NCBI RefSeq assembly: GCF_021390675.1
Contig: NZ_JAJEJV010000003.1
Coordinates: 46,292-110,291 of the forward strand
DNA: 64,000 bases
Reading direction: 5' to 3'
Source of the DNA: Dyella sp. 2HG41-7
GTDB taxonomy: Bacteria; Pseudomonadota; Gammaproteobacteria; Xanthomonadales; Rhodanobacteraceae
Positions 46,858-55,504 of this stretch are shown here, one piece after another. Numbering within the stretch: position 1 is the stretch's first letter; each line of letters opens with the position of its first letter. A model generated the notes under the pieces. The model saw nothing but the letters and a program-made list of their open reading frames with translations, did no database searches and was not told where the DNA came from. A program made the translations under genes and the position numbers.

Positions 46858-47385
46858 TTACTGGCCGCTGTCTTCCGACGAAGACGACGAAGCAGGCTTG
46901 CTGCCGCCCCACTTCAGGATGTTGTATTGCACCGGCTTCACGCGCGTGCGGCTCACCGGGTCGAAGAAGTTGCCGTTCTCGTCCACGTTGTACACCTGCT
47001 GCGGACCGTGTTTGGGCGTGACGACCACCATGTACACGCGGCCGTTCTGGCGGAATTCCTGGATCGTGTTCTCGCCTTGCTGCCGCACGCTCACATCCGG
47101 CGGCGGCTGACCATTGGCGTCGTGCTCAGACGCCGGCACGCCAGCCACCTTCGGCACCGGAATGGGCTTGCCCGGCAGATGGCTCGGTTCCAGTTCGGCG
47201 GGACTCGATACGGGCTTGTTGGTGCTCGCCGCGGCGGCCGGTTCCTTGGCGGGATTAACGCCCGGATCGTTCATGCCCGGCGGCGGCGGGGCCGGCGCAA
47301 ACTGCGGTTGCGATGACGAGGACTGCGCAAACGCCGACGTAGCGGCCAAAAGCGAAAGGGTGAGCAAACCGGCTGCGTATTTCAT
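46858..47385 (-). CDS. DUF2782 domain-containing secreted protein
   Basis: A 175-residue protein with a signal peptide (MKYAAGLLTLSLLAATSAFA), a Pro/Ala-rich linker and a C-terminal DUF2782 domain: PPDVSVRQQGENTIQEFRQNGRVYMVVVTPKHGPQQVYNVDENGNFF. Proteins of this family are usually encoded next to polA in Xanthomonadales and relatives; the function is unknown. It is divergent from polA by 133 bp. The start is set at the ATG of the signal peptide. Confidence 0.85.
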   Translation of the reverse strand: MKYAAGLLTLSLLAATSAFAQSSSSQPQFAPAPPPPGMNDPGVNPAKEPAAAASTNKPVSSPAELEPSHLPGKPIPVPKVAGVPASEHDANGQPPPDVSVRQQGENTIQEFRQNGRVYMVVVTPKHGPQQVYNVDENGNFFDPVSRTRVKPVQYNILKWGGSKPASSSSSEDSGQ

Positions 47386-47518
47386 GGCGATAGACCTCGT
47401 CAGGGCCTTAAAGCATAGCAGCGGGCGCTGCGCCGGGCAGTGAACGGGAACGCAGGGCGCTTGACGCATGGGCTCCCTGTTTTCTCCTCGTCATCCGCCT
47501 TCGACTAGAATCCCGAAG

Positions 47519-50272
47519 ATGCCAAAACTTACGCTCATCGACGGCTCGTCGTATCTCTACCGCGCCTTCCACGCGCTGCCTCCCTTAAGCAATGCCAAGG
47601 GCGAACCCACCGGCGCATTGTTTGGCGTGGTCAACATGTTGCGCTCGACCTTGAAGGACAAGCCCGATTACGTGGCGTTCGTGTCCGACGCGTCGGGACC
47701 GACCTTCCGCAACGTGCTTTACGACAAGTACAAAGCCAACCGCCCGCCGATGCCGGACGAACTGCGCGCGCAGATCGAACCGATGCTGGCGATCGTCGGC
47801 GCGCTCGGTTTTCCGATCCTGCGCGTAAGCGGCGTGGAAGCCGACGATGTGATCGGCACGCTGGCCACGCAAGCGCACGCGCATGGCATCGACGTGCTGA
47901 TTTCCACCGGCGACAAAGATCTCGCGCAACTCGTGCGCCCCGGCATTAAGCTGATCAACACCATGACCAACACCACCATGGACAGCGCCGCCGTGGTGGA
48001 CAAATTCGGCGTCAAGCCCTCGCAGATCATCGATTTTCTGAGCCTCACCGGCGACACCGTCGACAACGTGCCCGGCGTCACCAAATGCGGCCCGAAAACT
48101 GCCGCTAAATGGTTGGCCGAATACGGGACGCTCGATGGCGTGATCGCCCATGCGGACAAAATCGGCGGCAAAATCGGCGAATACCTGCGCGAAGCGCTGC
48201 CGTCGCTGCCGCTATCGCGCGAACTGGTGACGATCAAGACCGACGTACCGCTGGATCTCACCGTGCAACAGCTGATGCTGCACGATCGCGATACGACCGC
48301 GTTGCGCGACTTGTTCGCCCGCTACGAATTCAAAGCGGCGTTGAAGGAACTGGAAAACGCGGCGACGGACGTCGCCGAGCAACCGCTTTCGCCCGCTACG
48401 GAAAAACCGATTGTCGAACCCACGCGCATCGACACCTCGGCGCCTTCGGTCGAACTCAATGCGCCCGGTCATTACGAACTGGTCACCACGCAGGAGCAGT
48501 TCGATCAATGGTTGTCGCGTCTGCACGATGCGCCGCTGATCGCGTTCGATACGGAAACCACCAGCCTCGATTCGATGCAGGCGGATATCGTGGGCGTCAG
48601 TCTTTCGGTGCAGCCCGGATACGCTTGCTATATCCCGCTCGGACACGATTACCCTGGCGCGCCGGCGCAACTTCCACGCGACAAAGTGCTCGCCGCGCTC
48701 AAACCCTTATTCGAAGATCCCAAGCGCCCGAAAGTCGGCCAGCACGCCAAATACGACATGAACATCCTGTCGCACTACGGCATCGTCGTGCAGGGCCTCA
48801 AGCACGACACGATGTTGGAATCCTACGTCTGGAACGCGACGGCCACGCGGCACGACATGGATTCGCTGGCGAAGAAATACCTCGGTTACGACACTATTAA
48901 ATACGAGGAAGTCGCCGGCAAAGGCGCGAAACAGATTTCGTTTTCGCAAGTGGATTTGGATACCGCGTGCCGCTACGCCGCCGAAGACGCCGATGTCACC
49001 TTGCGTCTGCACCATGCGTTGTGGCCGCTGCTGGAAGGCGAGCCAAAGCTGCGCAAGGTTTACGAAGACATCGAGATTCCGCTCGTGCCCGTGCTCGCCA
49101 GCATGGAACAACGCGGCGTACTTATCGATGTCAACGAATTGCGCATGCAAAGCCAGCAACTCGGCAAGCGCATGCACGAGTTGCAGCAGGAGGCGTATAA
49201 ATCCGCCGGTCGCGACTTCAATCTCGATTCGCCCAAGCAATTGCAGGCGATTCTGTTCGACGAACTCGGCCTGCCGGCCAAGCTGAAAACGCCGACCGGG
49301 CAGCCGTCCACCAACGAGGAAGCGCTCGAAGCCATCGCCGACGATCACGCGTTGCCGCGGCTGATTCTCGAATACCGCGGCCTGGCGAAACTGCGTTCCA
49401 CCTACACCGAAAAGCTCGCCGAGATCGTCAATCCGCGCACCGGCCGCGTGCATACCAGCTATCACCAGGGCGCGGTGGCGACGGGACGCATCTCCTCCAA
49501 CGATCCGAACTTGCAGAACATTCCGGTGCGCACCGAAGAAGGTCGACGCATCCGCCAGGCGTTTATCGCGCCGAAGGATTGGCTGGTGTTGGCGGCCGAC
49601 TATTCGCAGATTGAGTTGCGCATCATGGCGCACCTGTCGGGCGATGAAGGTTTGCTGCGCGCGTTCCATGAAGGCGGCGATATCCATCGCGCGACTGCCG
49701 CGGAAGTCTTCGGTCTCGAACCTGAAGCCGTCACCAGCAATCAGCGCCGCGCCGCCAAGGCGATCAACTTCGGCTTGATGTACGGCATGAGCGCATTCGG
49801 TCTTGCGCGGCAACTCGGCGTCGATCGCGGCGAAGCCAGCGATTACATGGCGCGCTATTTCTCGCGCTATCCCGGCGTGCATGCCTTTATGGAAGCCACG
49901 CGCGAGCGCGCGCATCGCGACGGCTACGTGGAAACGTTGTTTGGCCGCCGCCTGTATCTGGAAAACCTGACGTCGCGCAATCAAGCCTTGCGCGCGGGCG
50001 CGGAACGCGCGGCCGTCAATGCGCCGATGCAAGGCACGGCGGCCGACATCATCAAGCGCGCCATGATCACCTTGGCCGCCTGGCAGAAAGATCACGACGA
50101 CAAAGCGCACATGCTGATGCAGGTGCACGACGAATTGGTGTTTGAAGTACGCGCCGATGCGGTCGATGAAGTACGCGAAGCGATCCGCGAACGCATGTCC
50201 GGCGCCGCCGAGTTGCGCGTTCCGTTGGTGGTGGATGTCGGCGTGGGCAAGAACTGGGACGAGGCGCACTGA
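47519..50272 (+). CDS. polA: DNA polymerase I
   Basis: A 917-residue enzyme with all three activities. The 5' nuclease domain (about 1-290) has LIDGSSYLYRAFHALP and GVEADDVIGTLA. The 3'-5' exonuclease domain has the intact Exo I motif FDTETTSLD (Asp344). The polymerase domain has motif A ADYSQIELRIMAHLSGD, motif B RRAAKAINFGLMYGMSAFGLA and motif C QVHDELVFEV. It repairs DNA and removes Okazaki primers. The following 387-bp gap holds a small RNA locus. Confidence 0.98.
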   Translation: MPKLTLIDGSSYLYRAFHALPPLSNAKGEPTGALFGVVNMLRSTLKDKPDYVAFVSDASGPTFRNVLYDKYKANRPPMPDELRAQIEPMLAIVGALGFPILRVSGVEADDVIGTLATQAHAHGIDVLISTGDKDLAQLVRPGIKLINTMTNTTMDSAAVVDKFGVKPSQIIDFLSLTGDTVDNVPGVTKCGPKTAAKWLAEYGTLDGVIAHADKIGGKIGEYLREALPSLPLSRELVTIKTDVPLDLTVQQLMLHDRDTTALRDLFARYEFKAALKELENAATDVAEQPLSPATEKPIVEPTRIDTSAPSVELNAPGHYELVTTQEQFDQWLSRLHDAPLIAFDTETTSLDSMQADIVGVSLSVQPGYACYIPLGHDYPGAPAQLPRDKVLAALKPLFEDPKRPKVGQHAKYDMNILSHYGIVVQGLKHDTMLESYVWNATATRHDMDSLAKKYLGYDTIKYEEVAGKGAKQISFSQVDLDTACRYAAEDADVTLRLHHALWPLLEGEPKLRKVYEDIEIPLVPVLASMEQRGVLIDVNELRMQSQQLGKRMHELQQEAYKSAGRDFNLDSPKQLQAILFDELGLPAKLKTPTGQPSTNEEALEAIADDHALPRLILEYRGLAKLRSTYTEKLAEIVNPRTGRVHTSYHQGAVATGRISSNDPNLQNIPVRTEEGRRIRQAFIAPKDWLVLAADYSQIELRIMAHLSGDEGLLRAFHEGGDIHRATAAEVFGLEPEAVTSNQRRAAKAINFGLMYGMSAFGLARQLGVDRGEASDYMARYFSRYPGVHAFMEATRERAHRDGYVETLFGRRLYLENLTSRNQALRAGAERAAVNAPMQGTAADIIKRAMITLAAWQKDHDDKAHMLMQVHDELVFEVRADAVDEVREAIRERMSGAAELRVPLVVDVGVGKNWDEAH

Positions 50273-50423
50273 CCCTATCTGTTCTTGCCCCATAAAGCCG
50301 AGCGGATTCAGCGGCATCGTCGCTGCGAAACAGCGCGTTTTTGCGAAATGAATCCCCGCTGACCATTTCCAGATTTTTCCTTCGCGGCCTGAACTTTTCA
50401 GCCCAACCGCTGCTCTAACTCTT

Positions 50424-50546
50424 CGGATGCACGCAACGGCATCCCCCGGCGCCCACCTCCCTGGGTCGCCACCCGGAATTGGCCCTCTCCCCTGGGTCGC
50501 CGATTCCCCGGCCCCGAGGACTCCCCCTAAGTTCTCGGGGCTTTTT
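50424..50546 (+). ncRNA. sX13-like small RNA with C-rich loops
   Basis: Four stem-loops in a row: GGATGC/GCATCC (50425-50444); GGCGCCCA with TGGGTCGCC and loop CCTCCC (50448-50470); GGCCC with GGGTCGCC and loop TCTCCCCT (50481-50501); and a terminator stem with loop CCCCCTA (50512-50540) followed by CTTTTTATT. C-rich loops in a roughly 120-nt RNA just downstream of polA are the hallmark of Xanthomonas sX13, which acts on G-rich ribosome-binding sites. The 5' end is an estimate; a weak TCTAAC (-10) lies at 50414-50419. The homology is inferred from architecture and location. Confidence 0.75.
50512..50546 (+). terminator. Rho-independent terminator of the sX13-like RNA
   Basis: CCCCGAGGACT (50512-50522) and AGTTCTCGGGG (50530-50540) form an 11-bp stem with one G-U pair, followed by CTTTTTATT. 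It forms the 3' end of the sRNA and may also end polA transcripts. Confidence 0.85.
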
Positions 50547-50659
50547 ATTGCCCGTTATCTGGCCGTGCCATTTTTGGACGGGACAGATGACGATCCAACC
50601 GTTAGGATGGTGTTACGGGACGGCTGCCGCCCGTCAACCGTCCGAGTAAAGAGCCAGCA

Positions 50660-51700
50660 GTGCATATCAAAGGGAAACCGACGTCCTTCGACATCGCCCA
50701 CCTCACCGGGGTCTCGCAGTCCACGGTGTCGCGGGCGTTGCGCGGCAGTCCCTTGGTGAGCGAGGAAACGCGCCAGCGCATTAAAGCCGCAGCGGACCAG
50801 CTCAATTACAAAGTCGACAAGAACGCGTCGAATCTGCGTTCACAGCATTCGGGCACGTTGGCGTTGTTGTTGTTTGAAGACCCGACGGCCGACGACTCGC
50901 ATATCAATCCGTTCTTTCTGTCGATGTTGGGCTCCATCACGCACGCCTGTGCATTGCGCGGTTACGACTTGCTGATTTCGTTTCAGCAACTGTCCGACGA
51001 TTGGCATGCCGATTACGCCGACAGCAAGAAGGCCGATGGCATCATCCTGCTGGGCTACGGCGACTATTTGGCCTACTGCGACAAGCTGCAGAAGCTGGTA
51101 GCGCAAGGCACGCGCTCGGTGCGCTGGGGTGCGGTATTGCCCGATCAGCCGGATGTATCCGTCGGTTGCGACAATCTGCAAGGTGGTCACGCGGTCACCA
51201 CGCATCTGCTGGAGCAAGGCTGCCGGCGTGTGGCTTACCTCGGCGACGCGTCCAGTCACTACCCTGAGTTCTTCGCGCGCTATCGCGGCTACGTGGCCGC
51301 GTTGCAGGAGGCCGGCATCAATGCCGATCCCGACTTGCAGGTCGACGCCATCGAAAGCACCGAACAAGCCGGCTACACCGCGATGGAAACGCTGCTCGAA
51401 CGCCATGTGACATTCGACGCCGTGTTCGCCGCCAGCGACCTGATCGCCATCGGCGCCATGCGCGCCCTCGCCGACCGCCAGATCAAGGTGCCCGAGCAAG
51501 TGGCTGTGGCCGGGTTCGACGATATCCCGATGGCCCGCTTCCTCAATCCACCGCTGACCACCGTGTTGCAGGACACCAAGCTGGCCGGCGAGACCTTGGT
51601 CGACAATCTGCTGCAGCTCATCCGCCGCGAGCCAGTGGAAACACGCCTGTTGCCTGTGAAATTGGTGCCAAGGCGCTCCAGCCAGTTCGGCTCCCGCTGA
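50660..51700 (+). CDS. LacI-family transcriptional regulator
   Basis: A 346-residue regulator with a GTG start. The helix-turn-helix is TSFDIAHLTGVSQSTVSRALRGSPLVSEETRQRIKAAADQLNY, followed by a periplasmic-binding-type effector domain (FDAVFAASDLIAIGAMRALADRQIKVPEQVAVAGFDDIPMARFLNPPLTTVLQD). It lies between polA and the ECF module, a few kilobases from the glycoside-hydrolase cluster, and could bind the palindrome upstream of GH39. That link is inference; the effector is unknown. Confidence 0.92.
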   Translation: MHIKGKPTSFDIAHLTGVSQSTVSRALRGSPLVSEETRQRIKAAADQLNYKVDKNASNLRSQHSGTLALLLFEDPTADDSHINPFFLSMLGSITHACALRGYDLLISFQQLSDDWHADYADSKKADGIILLGYGDYLAYCDKLQKLVAQGTRSVRWGAVLPDQPDVSVGCDNLQGGHAVTTHLLEQGCRRVAYLGDASSHYPEFFARYRGYVAALQEAGINADPDLQVDAIESTEQAGYTAMETLLERHVTFDAVFAASDLIAIGAMRALADRQIKVPEQVAVAGFDDIPMARFLNPPLTTVLQDTKLAGETLVDNLLQLIRREPVETRLLPVKLVPRRSSQFGSR

Positions 51701-51704
51701 CTAT

Positions 51705-51780
51705 GTCGTAGCCCCGGCGAAAGCCGGGGCCTAGTGCCTTTATAAAGTCGCTGAACTCCGGCGTGCGCCGGGGCGACGAG
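51705..51780. repeat. REP-like repeat with GCCCCGGC core after lacI
   Basis: GCCCCGGC-gaaa-GCCGGGGC (51711-51718 and 51723-51730) is a perfect hairpin. A second lies at 51758-51770 (CCGGCG/CGCCGG). The outer TCGTA and GACGA edges are partly complementary. The core matches the repeat at 27628. Confidence 0.75.
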
Positions 51781-51854
51781 CTATTGTCGATTTCACCCGC
51801 GCTGCTTCGTCGCCTCTTCAGTAACGACTCAAACAAGCCACGGAGGAAGCAACC

Positions 51855-52268
51855 ATGTACGTCCAGCCCTATCTGTTCTTCAACGGCCGTTGCGACGAAG
51901 CCCTCGGCTTTTACGAGAAACACCTCGGCGCCAAGGTCAACGCGAAGATGCGCTACAAGGAAGCGCCGCCGAGCGACGGTCCCGCCGCGAACGCCAACGG
52001 CGAACACATTATGTACAGCAACTTCAGCATCGGCGACACGGTACTGATGGCCTCCGACGATTGCGTCAACAGCGATACGAAGTTTCAAGGTTTTTCGCTG
52101 TCGCTCACCGTTAAAACCAAAGACGAAGCCGACCGCGCGTTCAACGCGCTCGCCGATGGCGGCCAAGCGATCATGCCGTTGGGCCAGACGTTCTTTTCGC
52201 CTTATTTCGGCATGGTCGCCGATCGCTTCGGCATTCACTGGATGGTGATCATTCCGGGCGAGCAATAA
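51855..52268 (+). CDS. VOC-family (PhnB-like) protein
   Basis: A 137-residue protein with a glyoxalase/bleomycin-resistance fold: MYVQPYLFFNGRCDEALGFYEKHLGAKVNAKMRYKEAP, then LSLTVKTKDEADRAFNALADGGQAIMPLGQTFFSPYFGMVADRFGIHWMVI. It resembles PhnB-type VOC proteins often found near ECF sigma genes. No function can be assigned. It lies 8 bp before the YciI gene, so the two are co-transcribed. Confidence 0.88.
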   Translation: MYVQPYLFFNGRCDEALGFYEKHLGAKVNAKMRYKEAPPSDGPAANANGEHIMYSNFSIGDTVLMASDDCVNSDTKFQGFSLSLTVKTKDEADRAFNALADGGQAIMPLGQTFFSPYFGMVADRFGIHWMVIIPGEQ

Positions 52269-52276
52269 GGAGAACG

Positions 52277-52693
52277 ATGATGCGCTTCATGATGCTGATG
52301 TTGCCCGCCGGTCATTGCGACGCCGCGCCCGACGCGCTGCCAAGCGCCGACGCCGTGGAAAAAATGATGCGATTCAACAAAGCGCTGCAAGAAGCCGGTG
52401 TGCTGCTTGCGCTGGATGGATTGCATCCGCCGTCGGCCGGCGTGCGCGTCAGTTCGGTCGATGGCAAGGTGAAAGTGGTCGATGGGCCGTTCTCGGAAGC
52501 CAAAGAAGTGGTCGGCGGCTATTGGATGATCGACGTGAGCTCGCGCGAGGAAGCCATCGCATGGGCGTCGCGTTGTCCGCTTGCGGTGGGCGATACGATC
52601 GAAATCCGGCAAGTTTTCGAGATGTCGGATTTTCCACCGGAAACGCGCAAGGCCGCCGAAGGCTTTGACGATCCACGTCATGTGGCCAGCTAA
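52277..52693 (+). CDS. YciI-family (DGPF-domain) protein
   Basis: A 138-residue protein with a YCII/DGPF domain: MMRFMMLMLPAG, ALQEAGVLLALDGLHPPS, the DGPF motif in VVDGPFSEAKEVVGGYWMIDV, and WASRCPLAVGDTIEIRQVFE. DGPF proteins are the usual genomic partners of ECF42 sigma factors, one of which is encoded 52 bp downstream. The biochemical role is unknown. Confidence 0.9.
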   Translation: MMRFMMLMLPAGHCDAAPDALPSADAVEKMMRFNKALQEAGVLLALDGLHPPSAGVRVSSVDGKVKVVDGPFSEAKEVVGGYWMIDVSSREEAIAWASRCPLAVGDTIEIRQVFEMSDFPPETRKAAEGFDDPRHVAS

Positions 52694-52745
52694 TGCCTTT
52701 CGACATGCTTGCACCGATGCGACGCAAGTGCTGTGATCGGTGGTC

Positions 52746-54026
52746 ATGACGGCCACCGACATCCATCGCACGATCGAAGCGGTATGGCGTATCGAATCGG
52801 CGCGGCTTATCGCCGGTCTCGCGCGCATGGTGCGCGACGTGGGCCTGGCGGAAGAACTGGCGCAGGATGCGCTGGTCACCGCGCTGGAGCGCTGGCCGGA
52901 AAGCGGCGTGCCGGACAATCCCGGCGCGTGGCTGATGACCGCCGCCAAGCATCGCGCCATCGATCAGCTTCGCCGCAAGAAACTCATCGAACGCAAGCAT
53001 GAAGCCCTCGCCCACGAATCGGAATTCGAACCTGCGAATGCACGGTCGGACATCGAAACCATGCTTGACGACGATATTGGCGACGACCTGCTGCGGCTGA
53101 TCTTCACCGCATGCCACCCCGTACTTTCCGCCGAAGCGCGCGCGGCGCTTACGCTGCGTCTGCTCGGCGGCTTGACCACCGACGAAATTGCGCGCGCGTT
53201 TCTCGTGCCCGAACCCACCATTTCGCAACGCATCGTGCGCGCCAAACGCACGTTGTCGGATAAACAGATCCCGTTCGAAGTACCGCGTGGCGAAGAGCGC
53301 GACGAACGTCTTGCCTCCGTGTTGGAAGTGATCTATCTCATTTTCAACGAAGGCTACGCGGCGACGTCGGGCGACGATTGGATTCGTCCCGAACTGTGCA
53401 ACGAAGCGATGCGCCTGGGCCGCGTGCTCGCCGGTCTCGCGCCACTGGAATCGGAAGTGCTGGGCTTGATGGCGTTGATGGAAATTCAAGCATCACGCCT
53501 GCATGCACGCACGACGGCGACGGGCGAACCGATTCTATTGCCGGATCAAGATCGCAGCCGCTGGGACCCGTTGCTGATCCGCCGCGGACTTGCCGCTTTG
53601 GAACGCATCGAAAAACTCGGCAGCGCGCGCGGCCCTTATGCGTTGCAAGCCGCCATTGCCGCGTGCCATGCGCGCGCGCGCAGCGTCGAGACCACCGATT
53701 GGACGCGCATCGCCACGCTGTATGCGGCGCTCGCGCAAGTAATGCCTTCGCCCGTAGTGGAACTCAATCGCGCCGTCGCCGTGGCGATGGCGGCCGGCCC
53801 TGAAGCGGGATTGGCCTTGGTCGATGCCCTTGCGAACGAACCGCAACTGCGCCACTACCATCTGCTGCCGAGCGTGCGCGGCGATTTGCTCAGCCGCCTG
53901 CAACGCCATGCCGAAGCGCGCGAGGAATTCGAACGCGCCGCGTCGCTGGCGCGCAACACGCGCGAACGGCATCTCTTGCAACAACGTGCGGCGGCGAGCG
54001 CCGACGCAGCGCGCGCCGGCACTTAA
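52746..54026 (+). CDS. ECF sigma factor with C-terminal extension (ECF42 type)
   Basis: A 426-residue protein, far longer than standard ECF factors. A sigma-2 region (RLIAGLARMVRDVGLAEELAQDALVTALERWP...NPGAWLMTAAKHRAIDQLRRKK) and a sigma-4 region (LRLLGGLTTDEIARAFLVPEPTISQRIVRAKRTL) are followed by an extension (EERDERLASVLEVIYLIFNEGYAATSG...) of TPR-like character. No anti-sigma factor gene is adjacent, typical of ECF42, where the extension itself controls activity. The ATG at 52746 is favoured over the GTG at 52740. The last 4 bp overlap the convergent MFS gene. Confidence 0.9.
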   Translation: MTATDIHRTIEAVWRIESARLIAGLARMVRDVGLAEELAQDALVTALERWPESGVPDNPGAWLMTAAKHRAIDQLRRKKLIERKHEALAHESEFEPANARSDIETMLDDDIGDDLLRLIFTACHPVLSAEARAALTLRLLGGLTTDEIARAFLVPEPTISQRIVRAKRTLSDKQIPFEVPRGEERDERLASVLEVIYLIFNEGYAATSGDDWIRPELCNEAMRLGRVLAGLAPLESEVLGLMALMEIQASRLHARTTATGEPILLPDQDRSRWDPLLIRRGLAALERIEKLGSARGPYALQAAIAACHARARSVETTDWTRIATLYAALAQVMPSPVVELNRAVAVAMAAGPEAGLALVDALANEPQLRHYHLLPSVRGDLLSRLQRHAEAREEFERAASLARNTRERHLLQQRAAASADAARAGT

Positions 54027-55504
54027 CCGACCGCTGTTTTCGACGCCGGCTCGTTCACACCTAGCACGCTGAAACCCGCCACCACCAAACTGGCGCCACC
54101 GAGCACCAGCGCATAAATCGGCTGCCCGTGAAAAAACACGCGCAACAAAAAGCCCAGCACGCTCGCCGCGAGCAATTGCGGAATCACGATAAAGAAATTG
54201 AAGATGCCCATATAAACGCCCATCTTCTCCGCCGGCAGGTTGTCCGATAGCAAGGCGTACGGCAGCGACAGAATGGACGCCCACGCGAAGCCTACGCCCA
54301 CCATCGGCAGCAGCAACCAATCCGGATCGCGAATCAGCAGAAACGACACTAGCCCCGCGCCGCCAAGCCACAGATTGATCAAGTGACTGACGCGCAAACC
54401 CCAGCGACGCACCATCAGCGGAATCACCAGCGCGGCGAGCGCCGCGAAACCGTTGTAAGCCGCGAACAGGACACCCACCCAGTTCGCACCGGTGTTGTAA
54501 GCCGCCGAATTGGGGTCGCTACTGCCGAAATGCACCTGCGCGACGCCTGCAGTGGTGTAGATCCACATCGCGAACAACGCGAACCAGGAAAACAATTGCA
54601 CCCACGCCAAACGACGCATTGCATCGGGCATGGTGAGCAAGTCCGTCATGACCTGCTTAAACACGCCCTCGATGCGAACGACGCTCCGCAACAACAGGCA
54701 CAGACCGAACGCAGACACACCACCCGCGAGCAAATACAGCTCTTTCTCCAGGCGATACGCATGCACAAACCAAACGCCGACCAATCCGACGACAAGCCAT
54801 AACAACCCGTAGCCGATGACGCGCGGCCATTGGATTTCTGCCGGCGTCGTTGCCGGTTCTTCAGCGAATACGCGCAGTTGTTCGGGGGGATATTCCTTGG
54901 TGGAGATCACCGTCCACACCACCGATCCCAACAACACCGCGCCGCCCACATAGAATGAATCGCGCACCGTATCTGGCACGCCGCCCGGCGCCGCGACATT
55001 GTTCACGCCCCAATGCGCAAGCAGATACGGCAGCAACGACGCAACCACTGCGCCGAGGCCGATAAAGAAACTCTGCATCGCGTAACCCAGCGGGCGCTGC
55101 GTCGTCGGCAATTGATCGCCGACGAAGGCGCGAAACGGTTCCATCGACACATTGATCGACGCATCCATCACCCACAACAAGGTCGCCGCAATCCACAACG
55201 CGGCGGAATTCGGCATCCACAACAACGCCATCGTGGTAAGCACGGCGCCCGCGAGGAAGTAAGGACGACGACGTCCCAGGCGCCCCCATGTGCGATCGGA
55301 GGCGTAGCCAATCAGCGGTTGCACGATCAAACCCGTAAGCGGCGCGGCGATCCACAGCACCGGAATATCCGCCACGCTCGCACCCAGCGTTTGGAAGATG
55401 CGACTGACATTGGCGTTCTGCAAAGCGAAGGCGAACTGGATCCCCAGAAAGCCGAAGCACATGTTCCAGATTTGCCAAAACGACAGGCTCGGTTTGCGAT
55501 TCAT
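54023..55504 (-). CDS. MFS sugar transporter (SLC45/GPH-like)
   Basis: A 493-residue protein with about twelve helices. Family signatures are LWIAAPLTGLIVQPLIGYASDRTWGRLGRRRPYFLAGA (loop 2-3), VGVLFAAYNGFAALAALVIPLMVRRWG and NLPAEKMGVYMGIFNFFIVIPQLLAA. It resembles the maltose and sucrose MFS carriers of SLC45/SusT type. The start at 55504 was chosen by the N-terminal MNRKPSLSFWQIWNMCFGFLGIQ; it overlaps the upstream glycosidase gene stop by 4 bp (ATGA). It would import the hydrolase products. Confidence 0.9.
   Translation of the reverse strand: MNRKPSLSFWQIWNMCFGFLGIQFAFALQNANVSRIFQTLGASVADIPVLWIAAPLTGLIVQPLIGYASDRTWGRLGRRRPYFLAGAVLTTMALLWMPNSAALWIAATLLWVMDASINVSMEPFRAFVGDQLPTTQRPLGYAMQSFFIGLGAVVASLLPYLLAHWGVNNVAAPGGVPDTVRDSFYVGGAVLLGSVVWTVISTKEYPPEQLRVFAEEPATTPAEIQWPRVIGYGLLWLVVGLVGVWFVHAYRLEKELYLLAGGVSAFGLCLLLRSVVRIEGVFKQVMTDLLTMPDAMRRLAWVQLFSWFALFAMWIYTTAGVAQVHFGSSDPNSAAYNTGANWVGVLFAAYNGFAALAALVIPLMVRRWGLRVSHLINLWLGGAGLVSFLLIRDPDWLLLPMVGVGFAWASILSLPYALLSDNLPAEKMGVYMGIFNFFIVIPQLLAASVLGFLLRVFFHGQPIYALVLGGASLVVAGFSVLGVNEPASKTAVG

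Noticed and set aside
48707..50317. 536-codon open frame antisense to polA
   Set aside because: It overlaps all of the polymerase domain of polA on the other strand, and no family motif is visible.
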